DNA of 64,000 nt from assembly GCF_024170165.1 (NCBI RefSeq), contig NZ_JALJXP010000004.1, forward strand, positions 1 to 64,000. Reading direction: 5' to 3'. Both the position numbers and the translations under genes were made by a program. This document shows, piece by piece, positions 10,408 through 17,741 of the stretch; within the stretch, counting starts at the first letter, position 1; each line of letters begins with the position of its first letter. The notes under the pieces are model-generated. The model worked only from the letters and a program-made list of their open reading frames with translations. It searched no databases and was not told where the DNA came from. The DNA comes from Pseudomonas nitroreducens. GTDB taxonomy: Bacteria > Pseudomonadota > Gammaproteobacteria > Pseudomonadales > Pseudomonadaceae.

Positions 10408-10413
10408 ATTATA
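10408..10413 (-). promoter_or_regulatory. -10 box of the mrcB promoter (short or leaderless 5' end)
   Basis: A perfect TATAAT on the minus strand ends 8 bp before the mrcB ATG (10399). Transcription start is predicted at about 10401, so the 5' UTR would be 0-3 nt. The -35 region (10431-10436, CTGTCT) is weak. No ribosome binding site is visible before the ATG. Confidence 0.5.
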
Positions 10414-10551
10414 CGTACTTTGTCCACAGGAGACAGACGCCGCTCCAGAGGGCGTCCGGGCTTGATGCGAACTGCCGCGCATCTCGCGAAAACGGCAGTG
10501 GCGGAGCTATGACCCCACGATGGCCATTTGGTTGCCGGTCGGCCGCAGAGT

Positions 10552-10579
10552 TTGCGCACGCCGCCCCAGCCGCCATAAT
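10552..10579 (+). promoter_or_regulatory. Candidate promoter for the APH/kinase gene
   Basis: TTGCGC (10552-10557), a 16-bp spacer and CATAAT (10574-10579) precede the GTG start at 10616 by about 36 bp. The match is moderate and no other promoter-like pair is better placed in this 216-bp divergent gap. Confidence 0.4.
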
Positions 10580-10615
10580 GCGTGCCTTCAGAAATTCGAT
10601 CGGAAAGGACATCAC

Positions 10616-12178
10616 GTGAGCCAGACCTTACTCGCAGCCCTGCAGAACCCCGCCCTCTTCCCCCATCCGGTCGAAGGTTTCCGGGTCATCGAAACCCACA
10701 TTTCCTGGGTGCTGCTCACTGGCTCCTACGTCTACAAGCTCAAGAAGCCGGTGAACTTCGGCTTCCTCGACTTCACCGACCTGGCCAAGCGCAAGCACTT
10801 CTGTGAAGAAGAGCTGCGCCTGAACCAACGCCTGACCGATGGCCTGTACCTCGACGTGATTGCCATCACCGGCAGCGAGTCCGCTCCGCAGCTGAACGGA
10901 GAAGGTCCGGCCATCGAGTACATGCTCCAGTGCCGCGAATTCCCGCAGACCCAGTTGCTCAGCGAAGTGCAAGCCCGCGGCGAGCTGGGCTCCGGGCACA
11001 TCGACGGCCTGGCCAGGCAGATCGCCGACTTCCACCTGCGCACTCCCACCGTCCCTGCCGAGCATCCGCTGGGCACCCCGGAAGCCTGCATGGCGCCGGT
11101 GCGGCAGAACTTCGAGCAGATCCGCCCGATGCTCTCCGACAAGGCCGACCTGCAACAGCTCGATGCCCTGGAAGCCTGGGCCGAGTCCAGTTTCGAGCGC
11201 CTGCACGGGGTGTTCGAACAGCGCAAGGCCAACGGTTTCATCCGCGAGTGCCATGGCGACATCCACCTGGGTAACGCCGCCATCATCGATGGCAAAGTCG
11301 TGCTGTTCGACTGCATCGAATTCAACGAGCCGTTCCGCTTCACCGACGTCACCGCCGACTACGCCTTCCTCGCCATGGACCTGGAAGACCGTGGCCTGAA
11401 GTGCCTGTCGCGGCGCTTCGTCAGCCAGTACCTGGAATACACCGGCGACTACCAGTCCCTGGCCCTGCTGAATTTCTACAAGGCTTACCGCGCCCTGGTC
11501 CGCGCCAAGATCGCGCTGTTCAGCCTGGCACACCAGACCGACGCCGTGCAGAAGGCGGCGACCCTTCGCCAATACCGCAACTACGCCAACCTGGCGGAAA
11601 GCTACAGCGCCATTCCCTCGCGTTTCCTGGCAGTAACCGTCGGCGTTTCCGCCGTTGGCAAGAGCCAGGTTGCCCTGCGTCTGGTCGAAGCGCTGGGCGC
11701 CGTGCGCCTGCGCTCGGACGTGGAACGCAAACGCCTGTTCGGCGAACAGAAGGCTGATCAGCAAGGCCAGCTCAAGGGCGGCATCTATGACGCCGACGCC
11801 ACTGCCGCGACCTACCAGCGTCTCAACGAACTGGCCGTGGACATCCTCCGCGCCGGCTACCCGGTCGTGCTGGACGCCACCTTCCTCAAGCGTGAGCAGC
11901 GCGCCGCCGCGTGGGAAATCGCCGAGGAAACCGGCGTACCCTTCCTGATCCTCGACTGCCATGCACCGGAAGCCGTGATCGCCGGCTGGCTGGCCCAGCG
12001 CCAGGGCGAAGGCAGCGATCCATCCGACGCCACCCTGGAAGTTATCCAGGCACAACAGGCCAGCCGCGATGCGCTCATTGCCGAGGAACAGCAACACAGC
12101 AAGCGCGTCGACACACCGGACGCCGCCAGCCTTGACGCCCTGGTCGCCAGCATCCGCCAGCGCCTGCCCGGCCTCTGA
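10616..12178 (+). CDS. Bifunctional aminoglycoside-phosphotransferase-like / P-loop kinase protein
   Basis: A 520-aa fusion. Residues about 1-330 resemble the APH/choline-kinase fold, with a catalytic-loop-like ECHGDIHLGNAAIIDGK and a metal-binding-like FDCIEF segment. Residues about 335-520 form a P-loop kinase domain with Walker A GVSAVGKS (343-350) and a zeta-toxin or gluconate-kinase-like organisation. The substrate is unknown; both halves suggest small-molecule phosphorylation, and resistance to aminoglycosides should not be assumed. The start is GTG, with AAGGA 6 nt upstream and in line with the conserved SQTLLAALQNPALFPHPV beginning. Orthologues are common in pseudomonads. Confidence 0.88.
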   Translation: MSQTLLAALQNPALFPHPVEGFRVIETHISWVLLTGSYVYKLKKPVNFGFLDFTDLAKRKHFCEEELRLNQRLTDGLYLDVIAITGSESAPQLNGEGPAIEYMLQCREFPQTQLLSEVQARGELGSGHIDGLARQIADFHLRTPTVPAEHPLGTPEACMAPVRQNFEQIRPMLSDKADLQQLDALEAWAESSFERLHGVFEQRKANGFIRECHGDIHLGNAAIIDGKVVLFDCIEFNEPFRFTDVTADYAFLAMDLEDRGLKCLSRRFVSQYLEYTGDYQSLALLNFYKAYRALVRAKIALFSLAHQTDAVQKAATLRQYRNYANLAESYSAIPSRFLAVTVGVSAVGKSQVALRLVEALGAVRLRSDVERKRLFGEQKADQQGQLKGGIYDADATAATYQRLNELAVDILRAGYPVVLDATFLKREQRAAAWEIAEETGVPFLILDCHAPEAVIAGWLAQRQGEGSDPSDATLEVIQAQQASRDALIAEEQQHSKRVDTPDAASLDALVASIRQRLPGL

Positions 12179-12190
12179 CCCACCGCCTGT

Positions 12191-12225
12191 CGGCCGGAGT
12201 CGCCCCCGCGCGGCGATTCCGGCCG
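12191..12225 (+). repeat. Strong 14-bp stem-loop after the kinase gene
   Basis: CGGCCGGA, G and TCGCC pair with GGCGA, T and TCCGGCCG (one G-U) around a 7-nt loop, starting 13 bp past the stop codon. There is no T-run, so it may act as an mRNA 3'-end protector or a Rho-assisted stop rather than an intrinsic terminator. The rest of 12226-12407 shows nothing further that I can name. Confidence 0.5.
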
Positions 12226-12407
12226 GTGGCGACGCCGCACAGCCCGCCTTCGACGACGACTACGCCCTGCCCCGCATTCACGGCGATGTCACAAAGCCAC
12301 GCTTTTCCCAGTCACCGCTACACTTCCTTCTGAGTGTCCGGCCGCTACGAGCAGTTCTCGGCCCCTTCAAGACCTGACACCCATCGCGCCCATCGCAAGG
12401 ACAGACG

Positions 12408-12680
12408 ATGAACGACGAACTGCTGCACCTGAAGAACCTAGGCAAGACCTCCGCCCAATGGCTGCATGCCGTGGGCATTCACAGCGCCAGCGATCTGCGC
12501 CGTCTGGGGGCGGTCGGCGCTTACCGGGCCGTGCGCGCACGGGGCTTCCGCGCCTCGAAAGTGCTGCTCTATGCCATCGAGGGCGCCCTGCTGGACGTGC
12601 ACTGGAACGACCTGCCACCCGCGCACAAGGCTGCGCTTCTCGGCGAGCTTGAGACATTTCCCGCACGTAACAAGAGCTAG
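12408..12680 (+). CDS. TfoX C-terminal domain protein
   Basis: A 90-aa protein made only of the TfoX C-terminal helix-hairpin-helix-like domain (LKNLGKTSAQWLHAVGIHSASDLRRLGAVGAYRAVRARG). This domain occurs in competence regulators but is often found alone in bacteria, where its role is unknown. It has no N-terminal TfoX domain, so a competence function is not implied. It has its own likely ribosome binding site (AAGGACAGACG-ATG) and precedes cbpA by 104 bp. Confidence 0.85.
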   Translation: MNDELLHLKNLGKTSAQWLHAVGIHSASDLRRLGAVGAYRAVRARGFRASKVLLYAIEGALLDVHWNDLPPAHKAALLGELETFPARNKS

Positions 12681-12693
12681 CTCACAAGCTCTG

Positions 12694-12709
12694 TGTGAAA
12701 ATGTTTACG
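12694..12709 (+). promoter_or_regulatory. Possible Vfr/CRP-type site upstream of cbpA
   Basis: TGTGA-N6-TTACG, two mismatches from TGTGA-N6-TCACA, lies about 75 bp before the cbpA ATG. In P. aeruginosa cbpA is Vfr dependent, which makes the site plausible, but the match is weak. Confidence 0.3.
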
Positions 12710-12784
12710 CAAGGTACCTGTCCGCTTATGGTTTCAGGGCCCTTCGTGCGCCCTCGACCGTCGCCATATCAAGGAATTACGGCC

Positions 12785-13585
12785 ATGTACCTACTCGGTG
12801 AACAACCCGCCTACGCCGATCGTCTGATCAATCGGCTGCAGGGCATTCCGGCGCAATTGCTCGCCGGCCTTGAGCCCGCAGGCGAAGCCATCCGCCTGGA
12901 GCGCTCCGACGATCTGGAAGGCGAGCTGCCCGGCAAGCACCTGTTCCTCATCGAGAATGGTCTGGTCCATGCCCTGGTGGATGAGCGCCCGCTGTTCTAC
13001 CTGCAGGAAGGTGATCTGGTCGGCCTGCGCCAGGGCATCGAATTGCCGCCCTGCCGCTACGTTAGCGAAGAGCCGTTGTGCCTGATCCCCTATTTGCGCA
13101 GCGAAGTCTTCCGCCATATCCACAGCCACGAGCAGCGTCAGGAGCAGTTCCTGCACTACCTGATCGGCCATACCGCGCTGCTGTCGGATGCCCTGGCTCA
13201 TCTCAAGCAGCCGGAGATCCGTCCGGCCACCGGCTTCCAGCACTTCGCCGCCGGTGCCCAGCTGATCCAGCAAGGTGATGACGCCGAGCACGTGTTCATC
13301 ATCATCGAGGGCCACGCCGAAGCCTTCGTCGACGGGCAGAAAGTCGGCGACGTGCAGAAGGACGAGATCTTCGGCGCCATGGCCGTGTTCACCCGCGAGA
13401 AACGCAGCGCCTCGGTGATCGCCAGCGAGCCGTGCACCGTGATGGTGATTCCCAAGGACCAGTTCCTCAGCCTGATGCAGAGCAACCCGCGGATCGCCCA
13501 CAGCCTCATCGAGGGCATGGCGCGACGCATCGACCTGTTGAACAAGGAAGTCACCCAGCTGCGCCTGCAACGCCAGACCGACTGA
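12785..13585 (+). CDS. cbpA: Cyclic-AMP-binding protein CbpA
   Basis: A 266-aa protein with a C-terminal cyclic-nucleotide-binding domain (about residues 140-250), including a phosphate-binding-cassette-like FGAMAVFTREKRSASVIASEP. A more divergent N-terminal half resembles a second, degenerate cNMP fold. There is no HTH or enzymatic domain. In P. aeruginosa CbpA is a polarly localised cAMP-binding protein whose expression depends on Vfr and cAMP. The ATG at 12785 gives the family-like start MYLLGEQPAY; an upstream in-frame ATG adds 30 unlikely residues. A terminator follows at once. Confidence 0.88.
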   Translation: MYLLGEQPAYADRLINRLQGIPAQLLAGLEPAGEAIRLERSDDLEGELPGKHLFLIENGLVHALVDERPLFYLQEGDLVGLRQGIELPPCRYVSEEPLCLIPYLRSEVFRHIHSHEQRQEQFLHYLIGHTALLSDALAHLKQPEIRPATGFQHFAAGAQLIQQGDDAEHVFIIIEGHAEAFVDGQKVGDVQKDEIFGAMAVFTREKRSASVIASEPCTVMVIPKDQFLSLMQSNPRIAHSLIEGMARRIDLLNKEVTQLRLQRQTD

Positions 13586-13602
13586 TCCGACGCCCCAAGA
13601 AG

Positions 13603-13627
13603 AGCCCGGCCCAGCGCCGGGCTTTTT
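13603..13627 (+). terminator. Rho-independent terminator of cbpA
   Basis: AGCCCGGC, a CCAGC loop, GCCGGGCT and a T-run, 17 bp after the cbpA stop. It insulates cbpA from the prrF1 promoter. Confidence 0.88.
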
Positions 13628-13678
13628 CGTTTGCGCAGGCGGTATTTCGCGGGCGAGAAAAAATCTGCAGAAAAGAGG

Positions 13679-13710
13679 TTGACTCTCAAATGCTAATGAT
13701 TATTATTGAG
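13679..13710 (+). promoter_or_regulatory. prrF1 promoter with Fur box
   Basis: -35 TTGACT (13679-13684), 16 bp, -10 TATTAT (13701-13706). Overlapping the spacer and -10 box, GCTAAT GATTAT T ATTGAG (13692-13710) follows the hexamer layout of a Fur box. Fe-Fur binding there would block RNA polymerase, so the sRNA is made under iron starvation. In P. aeruginosa the cytosolic heme protein PhuS also binds near this promoter. Confidence 0.85.
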
Positions 13711-13712
13711 TC

Positions 13713-13829
13713 ACCTGGTCGCGAGGCCAGATCGATAACCTCAAGAGACCACGCAGTCGGACTCTTCAGATTATCTCCTCATCAGGCTAATCACGGTTTC
13801 GACCCGGCACTTTGCCGGGTCTTTTTTTT
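13713..13829 (+). ncRNA. prrF1: PrrF1 iron-responsive small RNA
   Basis: About 117 nt from the predicted start (7 nt after the -10 box) to a T8 tract after the GACCCGGC/GCCGGGTC terminator stem (13801-13821). The RNA core shares a 56-nt identical block with PrrF2 (13744-13799 and 13968-14023) and contains the pyrimidine-rich ATTATCTCCTCATCAGG stretch that PrrF RNAs use, with Hfq, to pair near the ribosome binding sites of mRNAs for iron-rich proteins. PrrF RNAs save iron by repressing such proteins and affect quinolone-signal production in P. aeruginosa. Recognition is by sequence and by position after cbpA. Ends are predicted, not mapped. Confidence 0.92.
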
Positions 13830-13902
13830 GCCTCGATTTTTTCCTTCACGCAGCGCTTTCAGGTCCAGCGAAAAAATCTTCGGATCAGTCGAAGAAAAGG
13901 TG

Positions 13903-13934
13903 TTGACTCTCAAATGATAATGGTTATTATTACA
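13903..13934 (+). promoter_or_regulatory. prrF2 promoter with Fur box
   Basis: -35 TTGACT (13903-13908), 16 bp, -10 TATTAT (13925-13930), the same geometry as prrF1. The Fur box GATAAT GGTTAT T ATTACA (13916-13934) overlaps the -10 box and has a better first hexamer than the prrF1 copy. Confidence 0.85.
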
Positions 13935-13936
13935 AA

Positions 13937-14052
13937 CACTGGCTGCGAGGCCAGTTGGATAAGCTCGAGAGACCACGCAGTCGGACTCTTCAGATTATCT
14001 CCTCATCAGGCTAATCACGGTTTGGACCCGGCACTTTGCCGGGTCTTTTTTT
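13937..14052 (+). ncRNA. prrF2: PrrF2 iron-responsive small RNA
   Basis: About 116 nt, ending in GACCCGGC/GCCGGGTC (14025-14045) and a T7 tract. The 56-nt core is identical to PrrF1; the 5' part differs (CACTGGCTGCGAGGCCAG stem) but keeps the same hairpin. It lies head-to-tail with prrF1, so the pair is a direct duplication that includes promoter, Fur box and terminator. The role is presumably redundant with PrrF1: Hfq-dependent repression of non-essential iron-using proteins during iron limitation. Confidence 0.92.
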
Positions 14053-14092
14053 GCCTGCGATTTCTGTTGCGTCCGTCATTCACACGCCTGTG

Positions 14093-14114
14093 AAAAAGGG
14101 CCTTCCGGCCCCTT
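14093..14114 (-). terminator. Terminator of the phu operon
   Basis: On the minus strand GGGGCC pairs with GGCCCT and is followed by TTTTTC, directly after the phuW stop. It lies about 40 bp from the prrF2 terminator, so two convergent transcripts end back to back. Confidence 0.75.
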
Positions 14115-15010
14115 CACAACTTGCCACGCATCTGCGCGCAGTAGTCCGTCGGCGGCTGTGCCGGCGTGTACCAGACATAGTCGGCCTGGGCCGGCTCCAC
14201 TGCCCTGCCCACTTCCGCCAGCATCACCACCTTCAACCCTTGAGCGGCGCCCAGGTCCTGCAGGTGCAGCGGCACGCCCAGATCCCGGCGCGCATGGAAG
14301 CCGCCGGCAATCAGCAACGAGGGTTCGGGCGCGGCCTTGAGGCGCTCGGCCAGGCGCCGGTCACGCTGTTGCTGCACCGCCAGCATCGCCGGCAACTGGC
14401 TGTCCGGCAGCAAACCGCAGTGGGAGCCACGGATGTTCTGCAGCAGCGCATCACGCACCGGGGCCGCCGAGGAGGCTGGGCCCTGCAGGCCAGGCTTGCT
14501 GCGGTAGATCGCCATGACCTCACTACGATCCAGATTGGCTGCCAGCAGGGGCGCCGGCTGCTTCACCAGCCAGGTCACCAGCGGGCCGTACTGCGACCAG
14601 TCCCAGCCCGTTTGCCAGTGCAGCGCGCCGATCAGGTCGCTCGGCACCTCGCCCTTCGCGGCGGAAGACTGGGCGGCGGCCACGGCGTCCTGCTGGTCGG
14701 GATTGAGCATTTCCAGCAACACGCTGCCACTCGGGCGGCGCTCGGACAACGCGCGCGCCAGCCAGAGTTCGAGGGCATGGTGATCAGGGTTGTCGTGCTG
14801 TTCGCCGACTATCACCCGCGGCGCGGCGGCCAGCCGCTCGAGCAACTGCGCCGGTGAAAGCCGTTCGCCGTTGCGCAGATCGCGGATCACGCCCAGGTCA
14901 GCACTGTCGCGCCCGTCCGGACTCTGCCAGGCCGGCAGCGGCGGCGCGGCCAGCTGAGTCTGGCAGGCAGCGAGCAGCGCCAGCAGCGGGACGAGCAGTA
15001 TCTTGTGCAT
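14114..15010 (-). CDS. phuW: PhuW, ChaN-family heme-binding lipoprotein
   Basis: A 298-aa lipoprotein (lipobox LLAAC, C about residue 16) of the ChaN/DUF399 family. It shows the characteristic VIVGEQHDNPDHHALE motif and, near the C-terminus, IAGGFHARRDLGVP. ChaN-type proteins bind heme at the outer membrane and are Fur regulated. In P. aeruginosa the equivalent last gene of the phu operon is called phuW. It starts 25 bp after the phuV stop and ends at the operon terminator. The exact role in heme uptake is unproven. Confidence 0.88.
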   Translation of the reverse strand: MHKILLVPLLALLAACQTQLAAPPLPAWQSPDGRDSADLGVIRDLRNGERLSPAQLLERLAAAPRVIVGEQHDNPDHHALELWLARALSERRPSGSVLLEMLNPDQQDAVAAAQSSAAKGEVPSDLIGALHWQTGWDWSQYGPLVTWLVKQPAPLLAANLDRSEVMAIYRSKPGLQGPASSAAPVRDALLQNIRGSHCGLLPDSQLPAMLAVQQQRDRRLAERLKAAPEPSLLIAGGFHARRDLGVPLHLQDLGAAQGLKVVMLAEVGRAVEPAQADYVWYTPAQPPTDYCAQMRGKL

Positions 15011-15035
15011 GGCGACTCCTTTCGGCGCGCGATGA

Positions 15036-15803
15036 TCAGCGCGCGATGATCAACGGATGGCCGCGCTCCGGATGCTCCTGCACCAGCACATCGAGACCGA
15101 AGACAGTGCGCAGCGGCTCGGCCTGCAGCACCTCGTGCGGCGTGCCGAGCAGATGGGCGCGCGCCTCGTGCAACAGCAACAGGCGATCACAGTAACGCGC
15201 GGCGAGATTCAGGTCGTGCAGGATCACCAGCACCGCCGCGCCGCGCCCGGCGAAATCGCGCACGGCCTGCAGCGTGGTGTGCTGATGCAGCGGGTCGAGC
15301 GCCGAGGTCGGTTCATCCAGCAGCAGTACCTGCTCAGCGCCGCCCGGCCAGAGCTGCGCCAGCACTCGGGCCAGATGCACGCGCTGGCGTTCGCCGCCGG
15401 ACAGTGCCAGGTAGCTGCGCCCCGCCAGGTGCGAAGCATCGGCGGCGGCCATGGCCTCGCGGATGATTTCCTGGTCACGCTGGCGGCCGCTGTCGTGGGG
15501 CAGTCTTCCGAAACCCACCACCGCCTCGACGGGGAACGCGAAGTTCAGCGACGACGACTGCGGCAGCACAGCCAGACGACGGGCTCGCTCGGTGCCTTGC
15601 CAGGACTCCAGCGGACGACCATCGAGGCTCACTGCGCCACTGGCCAGCGGCAGTTCACCGTTCATGGCACCGAGCAGCGTGCTCTTGCCCGCACCATTGG
15701 GGCCGAGCACACCGAGCACTTCGCCCGGCTGCAGCGTCACGCTCACCTCCTGCAGGACGGTCTGTACGCCACGCTTCACCAGCAGCTTGTCTGCGCACAG
15801 CAT
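15036..15803 (-). CDS. phuV: Heme ABC transporter ATP-binding protein PhuV
   Basis: A 255-aa ABC ATPase (HmuV type) that powers heme import across the inner membrane. It has Walker [13 protein letters not shown] (about residues 35-46), signature [17 protein letters not shown], Walker [13 protein letters not shown] and the switch histidine in VILHDLNLA. Its start overlaps the phuU stop by one base. It acts with permease PhuU and periplasmic PhuT. Confidence 0.95.
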   Translation of the reverse strand: MLCADKLLVKRGVQTVLQEVSVTLQPGEVLGVLGPNGAGKSTLLGAMNGELPLASGAVSLDGRPLESWQGTERARRLAVLPQSSSLNFAFPVEAVVGFGRLPHDSGRQRDQEIIREAMAAADASHLAGRSYLALSGGERQRVHLARVLAQLWPGGAEQVLLLDEPTSALDPLHQHTTLQAVRDFAGRGAAVLVILHDLNLAARYCDRLLLLHEARAHLLGTPHEVLQAEPLRTVFGLDVLVQEHPERGHPLIIAR

Positions 15804-16840
15804 CAGGAGCGCCCCCGGATCAGCAGATAAAGGAAGAACGGCGCGCCGATCAGCGCGGTAACGATGCCTATCGGCAGCTCCGCCGGCGCCAGCGCCAGCC
15901 GTGCGATCAGATCAGCAAGCAGAAGAAGGATGGCGCCGCCGAACATCGAAGCCGGCAGCAGCACGCGGTGATCCGGGCCGACGATCAGGCGCAGCAGGTG
16001 CGGTACCACCAGGCCGATGAAGCCGATCATCCCGGCGGCAGCCACAGCAGCGCCAACCCCCAGCGCCGTGCAGAGGATCAGTTCGACCTTCAGCCGCTCG
16101 ACGTCGAAGCCCAGGTGGCGCGCCTCGGACTCGCCCAGCAGCAGCGCATTCAGCGCATTCACCCGGCGCGGCAGCCAGCAGGCCACCAGCAGGGTGATCA
16201 GCAGCAGCGGCCACAGCCGTGGATAGCTCGCGCCGTTGAGGCTGCCGAGGTTCCAGAAGGTCAGCGTGCGCAGGGTGGCGTCGTCGGCGAGGTAGGTGAA
16301 CAGGCCGATCAACGCGCCCGCCAAGGCGGTCAGCGCAATACCGGCGAGGAGCATGGTCGCCACGCTGGTCTGGCCATTGTGACGGCCCAGCCGATAGACC
16401 AGCGCCGTCACCAGCAGGCCACCGGCAAAGGCGCACGCGGACAGCAGATAAGGAGCGAAAGCTTCGGGCAGGCCACCAATCGACGCGCCGAAGACAATGG
16501 CGATGGCCGCGCCCAGCGCGGCACCGCTGGAAACACCGATCAGCCCGGGGTCGGCCAGCGGATTGCGGAACAACCCCTGCATCGCCACGCCGGCCAGCGC
16601 CAGCACGCCACCGGTTGCGATACCCAGCAAGGTGCGCGGCAGGCGAATCTGCCCGACTATCAATTCAGCCTGGCCAAGGCCATCGGCGGACACCGGCAGC
16701 CCGATCATGCGTGCCAGCGCGCGCAGGGTGTCGCTCAGCGGCAGGCTCACCGGCCCGAGGGCCAGTGAGAGCCAGACGACCAGCAACAGCAGGAAACCAA
16801 GGAGCAGGAACAGCGGTCGAGCGGTAACGATCCGGGTCAA
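15803..16840 (-). CDS. phuU: Heme ABC transporter permease PhuU
   Basis: A 345-aa FecCD/BtuC-family permease with about ten hydrophobic helices. It carries the [23 protein letters not shown] region and the family's GxxxGAxxA-type cytoplasmic coupling segment near [21 protein letters not shown]. It moves heme delivered by PhuT to the cytosol, using PhuV. It overlaps phuT by 4 bp (ATGA) and phuV by 1 bp. Confidence 0.95.
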   Translation of the reverse strand: MTRIVTARPLFLLLGFLLLLVVWLSLALGPVSLPLSDTLRALARMIGLPVSADGLGQAELIVGQIRLPRTLLGIATGGVLALAGVAMQGLFRNPLADPGLIGVSSGAALGAAIAIVFGASIGGLPEAFAPYLLSACAFAGGLLVTALVYRLGRHNGQTSVATMLLAGIALTALAGALIGLFTYLADDATLRTLTFWNLGSLNGASYPRLWPLLLITLLVACWLPRRVNALNALLLGESEARHLGFDVERLKVELILCTALGVGAAVAAAGMIGFIGLVVPHLLRLIVGPDHRVLLPASMFGGAILLLLADLIARLALAPAELPIGIVTALIGAPFFLYLLIRGRS

Positions 16841-17730
16841 GGACGACTTTCCGTGTTCAGGGCCTGTGCGGAAGGATAAAAGGCCCGGGAGAGGCTAGCC
16901 AACCCGTCCGGGATGCGCGGACCGAGACCGCCGACCAGCAGGGTCGGATCGAGCACCAGCACGCGGCCGTCGCGCAGCGCGCTGGTGGCGGCCAGGCCGG
17001 GGTTCTGCTGGGTCAGCGCGGCGCGGGCCTTGTCGCCCTCCAGCGCGCGGTCGCTGAGTACCACCACCTGCGGATCCAGTGCAGTCAGGGCCTCGGTCGA
17101 CAGCGTCTTGTAGCCGGCGTGGGTCGCCAGGTTGCGGCCGCCGGCATGCTGGATCAGCCAGTCGCCGGAGGTGTCCTGCCCAGCCACCAGCAGGTTGCCG
17201 CCAGCGTGCCCGACCAGCAGGACGACACCGGGCGCCGCTTGTGCGGACTGGGCCTTCTTCACCCACGCACCCTGGGCGGCGAGGCGCGAGTCGAAGTCCG
17301 CCTCGACCTGCTTCGCCTTGTCCGGCGCGCCGAGCAGCTCGCCCAGACGCTGGATGGTGTGATGCACGGTCTTCTCATCGGCCTTGGCCGACAGTGTCTC
17401 GATCCGCACGCCCGCGGCGCGCAGTTGCTGCAGTACCGGCGGCGGGCCCATCTCCTCGCTACCCAGCAGGAGGTCCGGTTTCAGCGCCAGGATGCCTTCG
17501 GCGGCGAGCTGCCGCTGGTAGCCGATCTTCGGCAGCGCGTGGAGCGAGGCCGGGTGCAGGCTGGTGGTATCAACGCCCACCAGCTTGCTCTCGCCGCCCA
17601 GGGCGACGACCCATTCGCTCAGTGATCCACCGGCACTCACCCAGCGCTGCGGCAACGAGTCGGCCAGTGCGCTGGTGGCGGTGAAGCAGAGCCCGGCGAA
17701 CAGTGCGCGCGCTGTCATGGAAGTCTTCAT
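16837..17730 (-). CDS. phuT: Periplasmic heme-binding protein PhuT
   Basis: A 297-aa class III substrate-binding protein. It has a signal peptide (MKTSMTARALFAGLCFTATSALA), a mature start near ADSLPQRWVSAGG and two lobes. Y71 in KIGYQRQL corresponds to the tyrosine that ligates heme iron in PhuT/ShuT proteins. The ATG at 17730 has GAGGAG 7 nt upstream; longer in-frame extension into phuS sequence has no family support. It follows phuS by 11 bp. Confidence 0.93.
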   Translation of the reverse strand: MKTSMTARALFAGLCFTATSALADSLPQRWVSAGGSLSEWVVALGGESKLVGVDTTSLHPASLHALPKIGYQRQLAAEGILALKPDLLLGSEEMGPPPVLQQLRAAGVRIETLSAKADEKTVHHTIQRLGELLGAPDKAKQVEADFDSRLAAQGAWVKKAQSAQAAPGVVLLVGHAGGNLLVAGQDTSGDWLIQHAGGRNLATHAGYKTLSTEALTALDPQVVVLSDRALEGDKARAALTQQNPGLAATSALRDGRVLVLDPTLLVGGLGPRIPDGLASLSRAFYPSAQALNTESRP

Positions 17731-17741
17731 GGAGTCGCTCC

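Larger units (their letters stand above)
13713..14052 (+). ncRNA. prrH: Possible PrrH read-through RNA spanning prrF1-prrF2
   Basis: In P. aeruginosa, read-through of the prrF1 terminator yields PrrH, a heme-responsive RNA that contains both PrrF sequences plus the intervening segment. The tandem same-strand arrangement needed for it is present here, with about 107 nt between the two genes (13830-13936). Whether read-through occurs in this organism cannot be told from sequence: the prrF1 terminator looks strong. Confidence 0.45.

Noticed and set aside
7763-10465. A 900-codon plus-strand frame opposite mrcB
   Set aside because: Antisense to a clear PBP1b gene with all motifs; low-complexity composition typical of shadow frames.
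10616-12178. An aminoglycoside resistance gene
   Set aside because: The APH-like domain is part of a conserved chromosomal fusion, with no mobile context or match to known resistance enzymes.
13645-14055. The duplicated prrF region as a possible CRISPR or mobile repeat
   Set aside because: There are only two copies and each is a full sRNA unit with promoter and terminator; no spacers, ends or target-site duplication.
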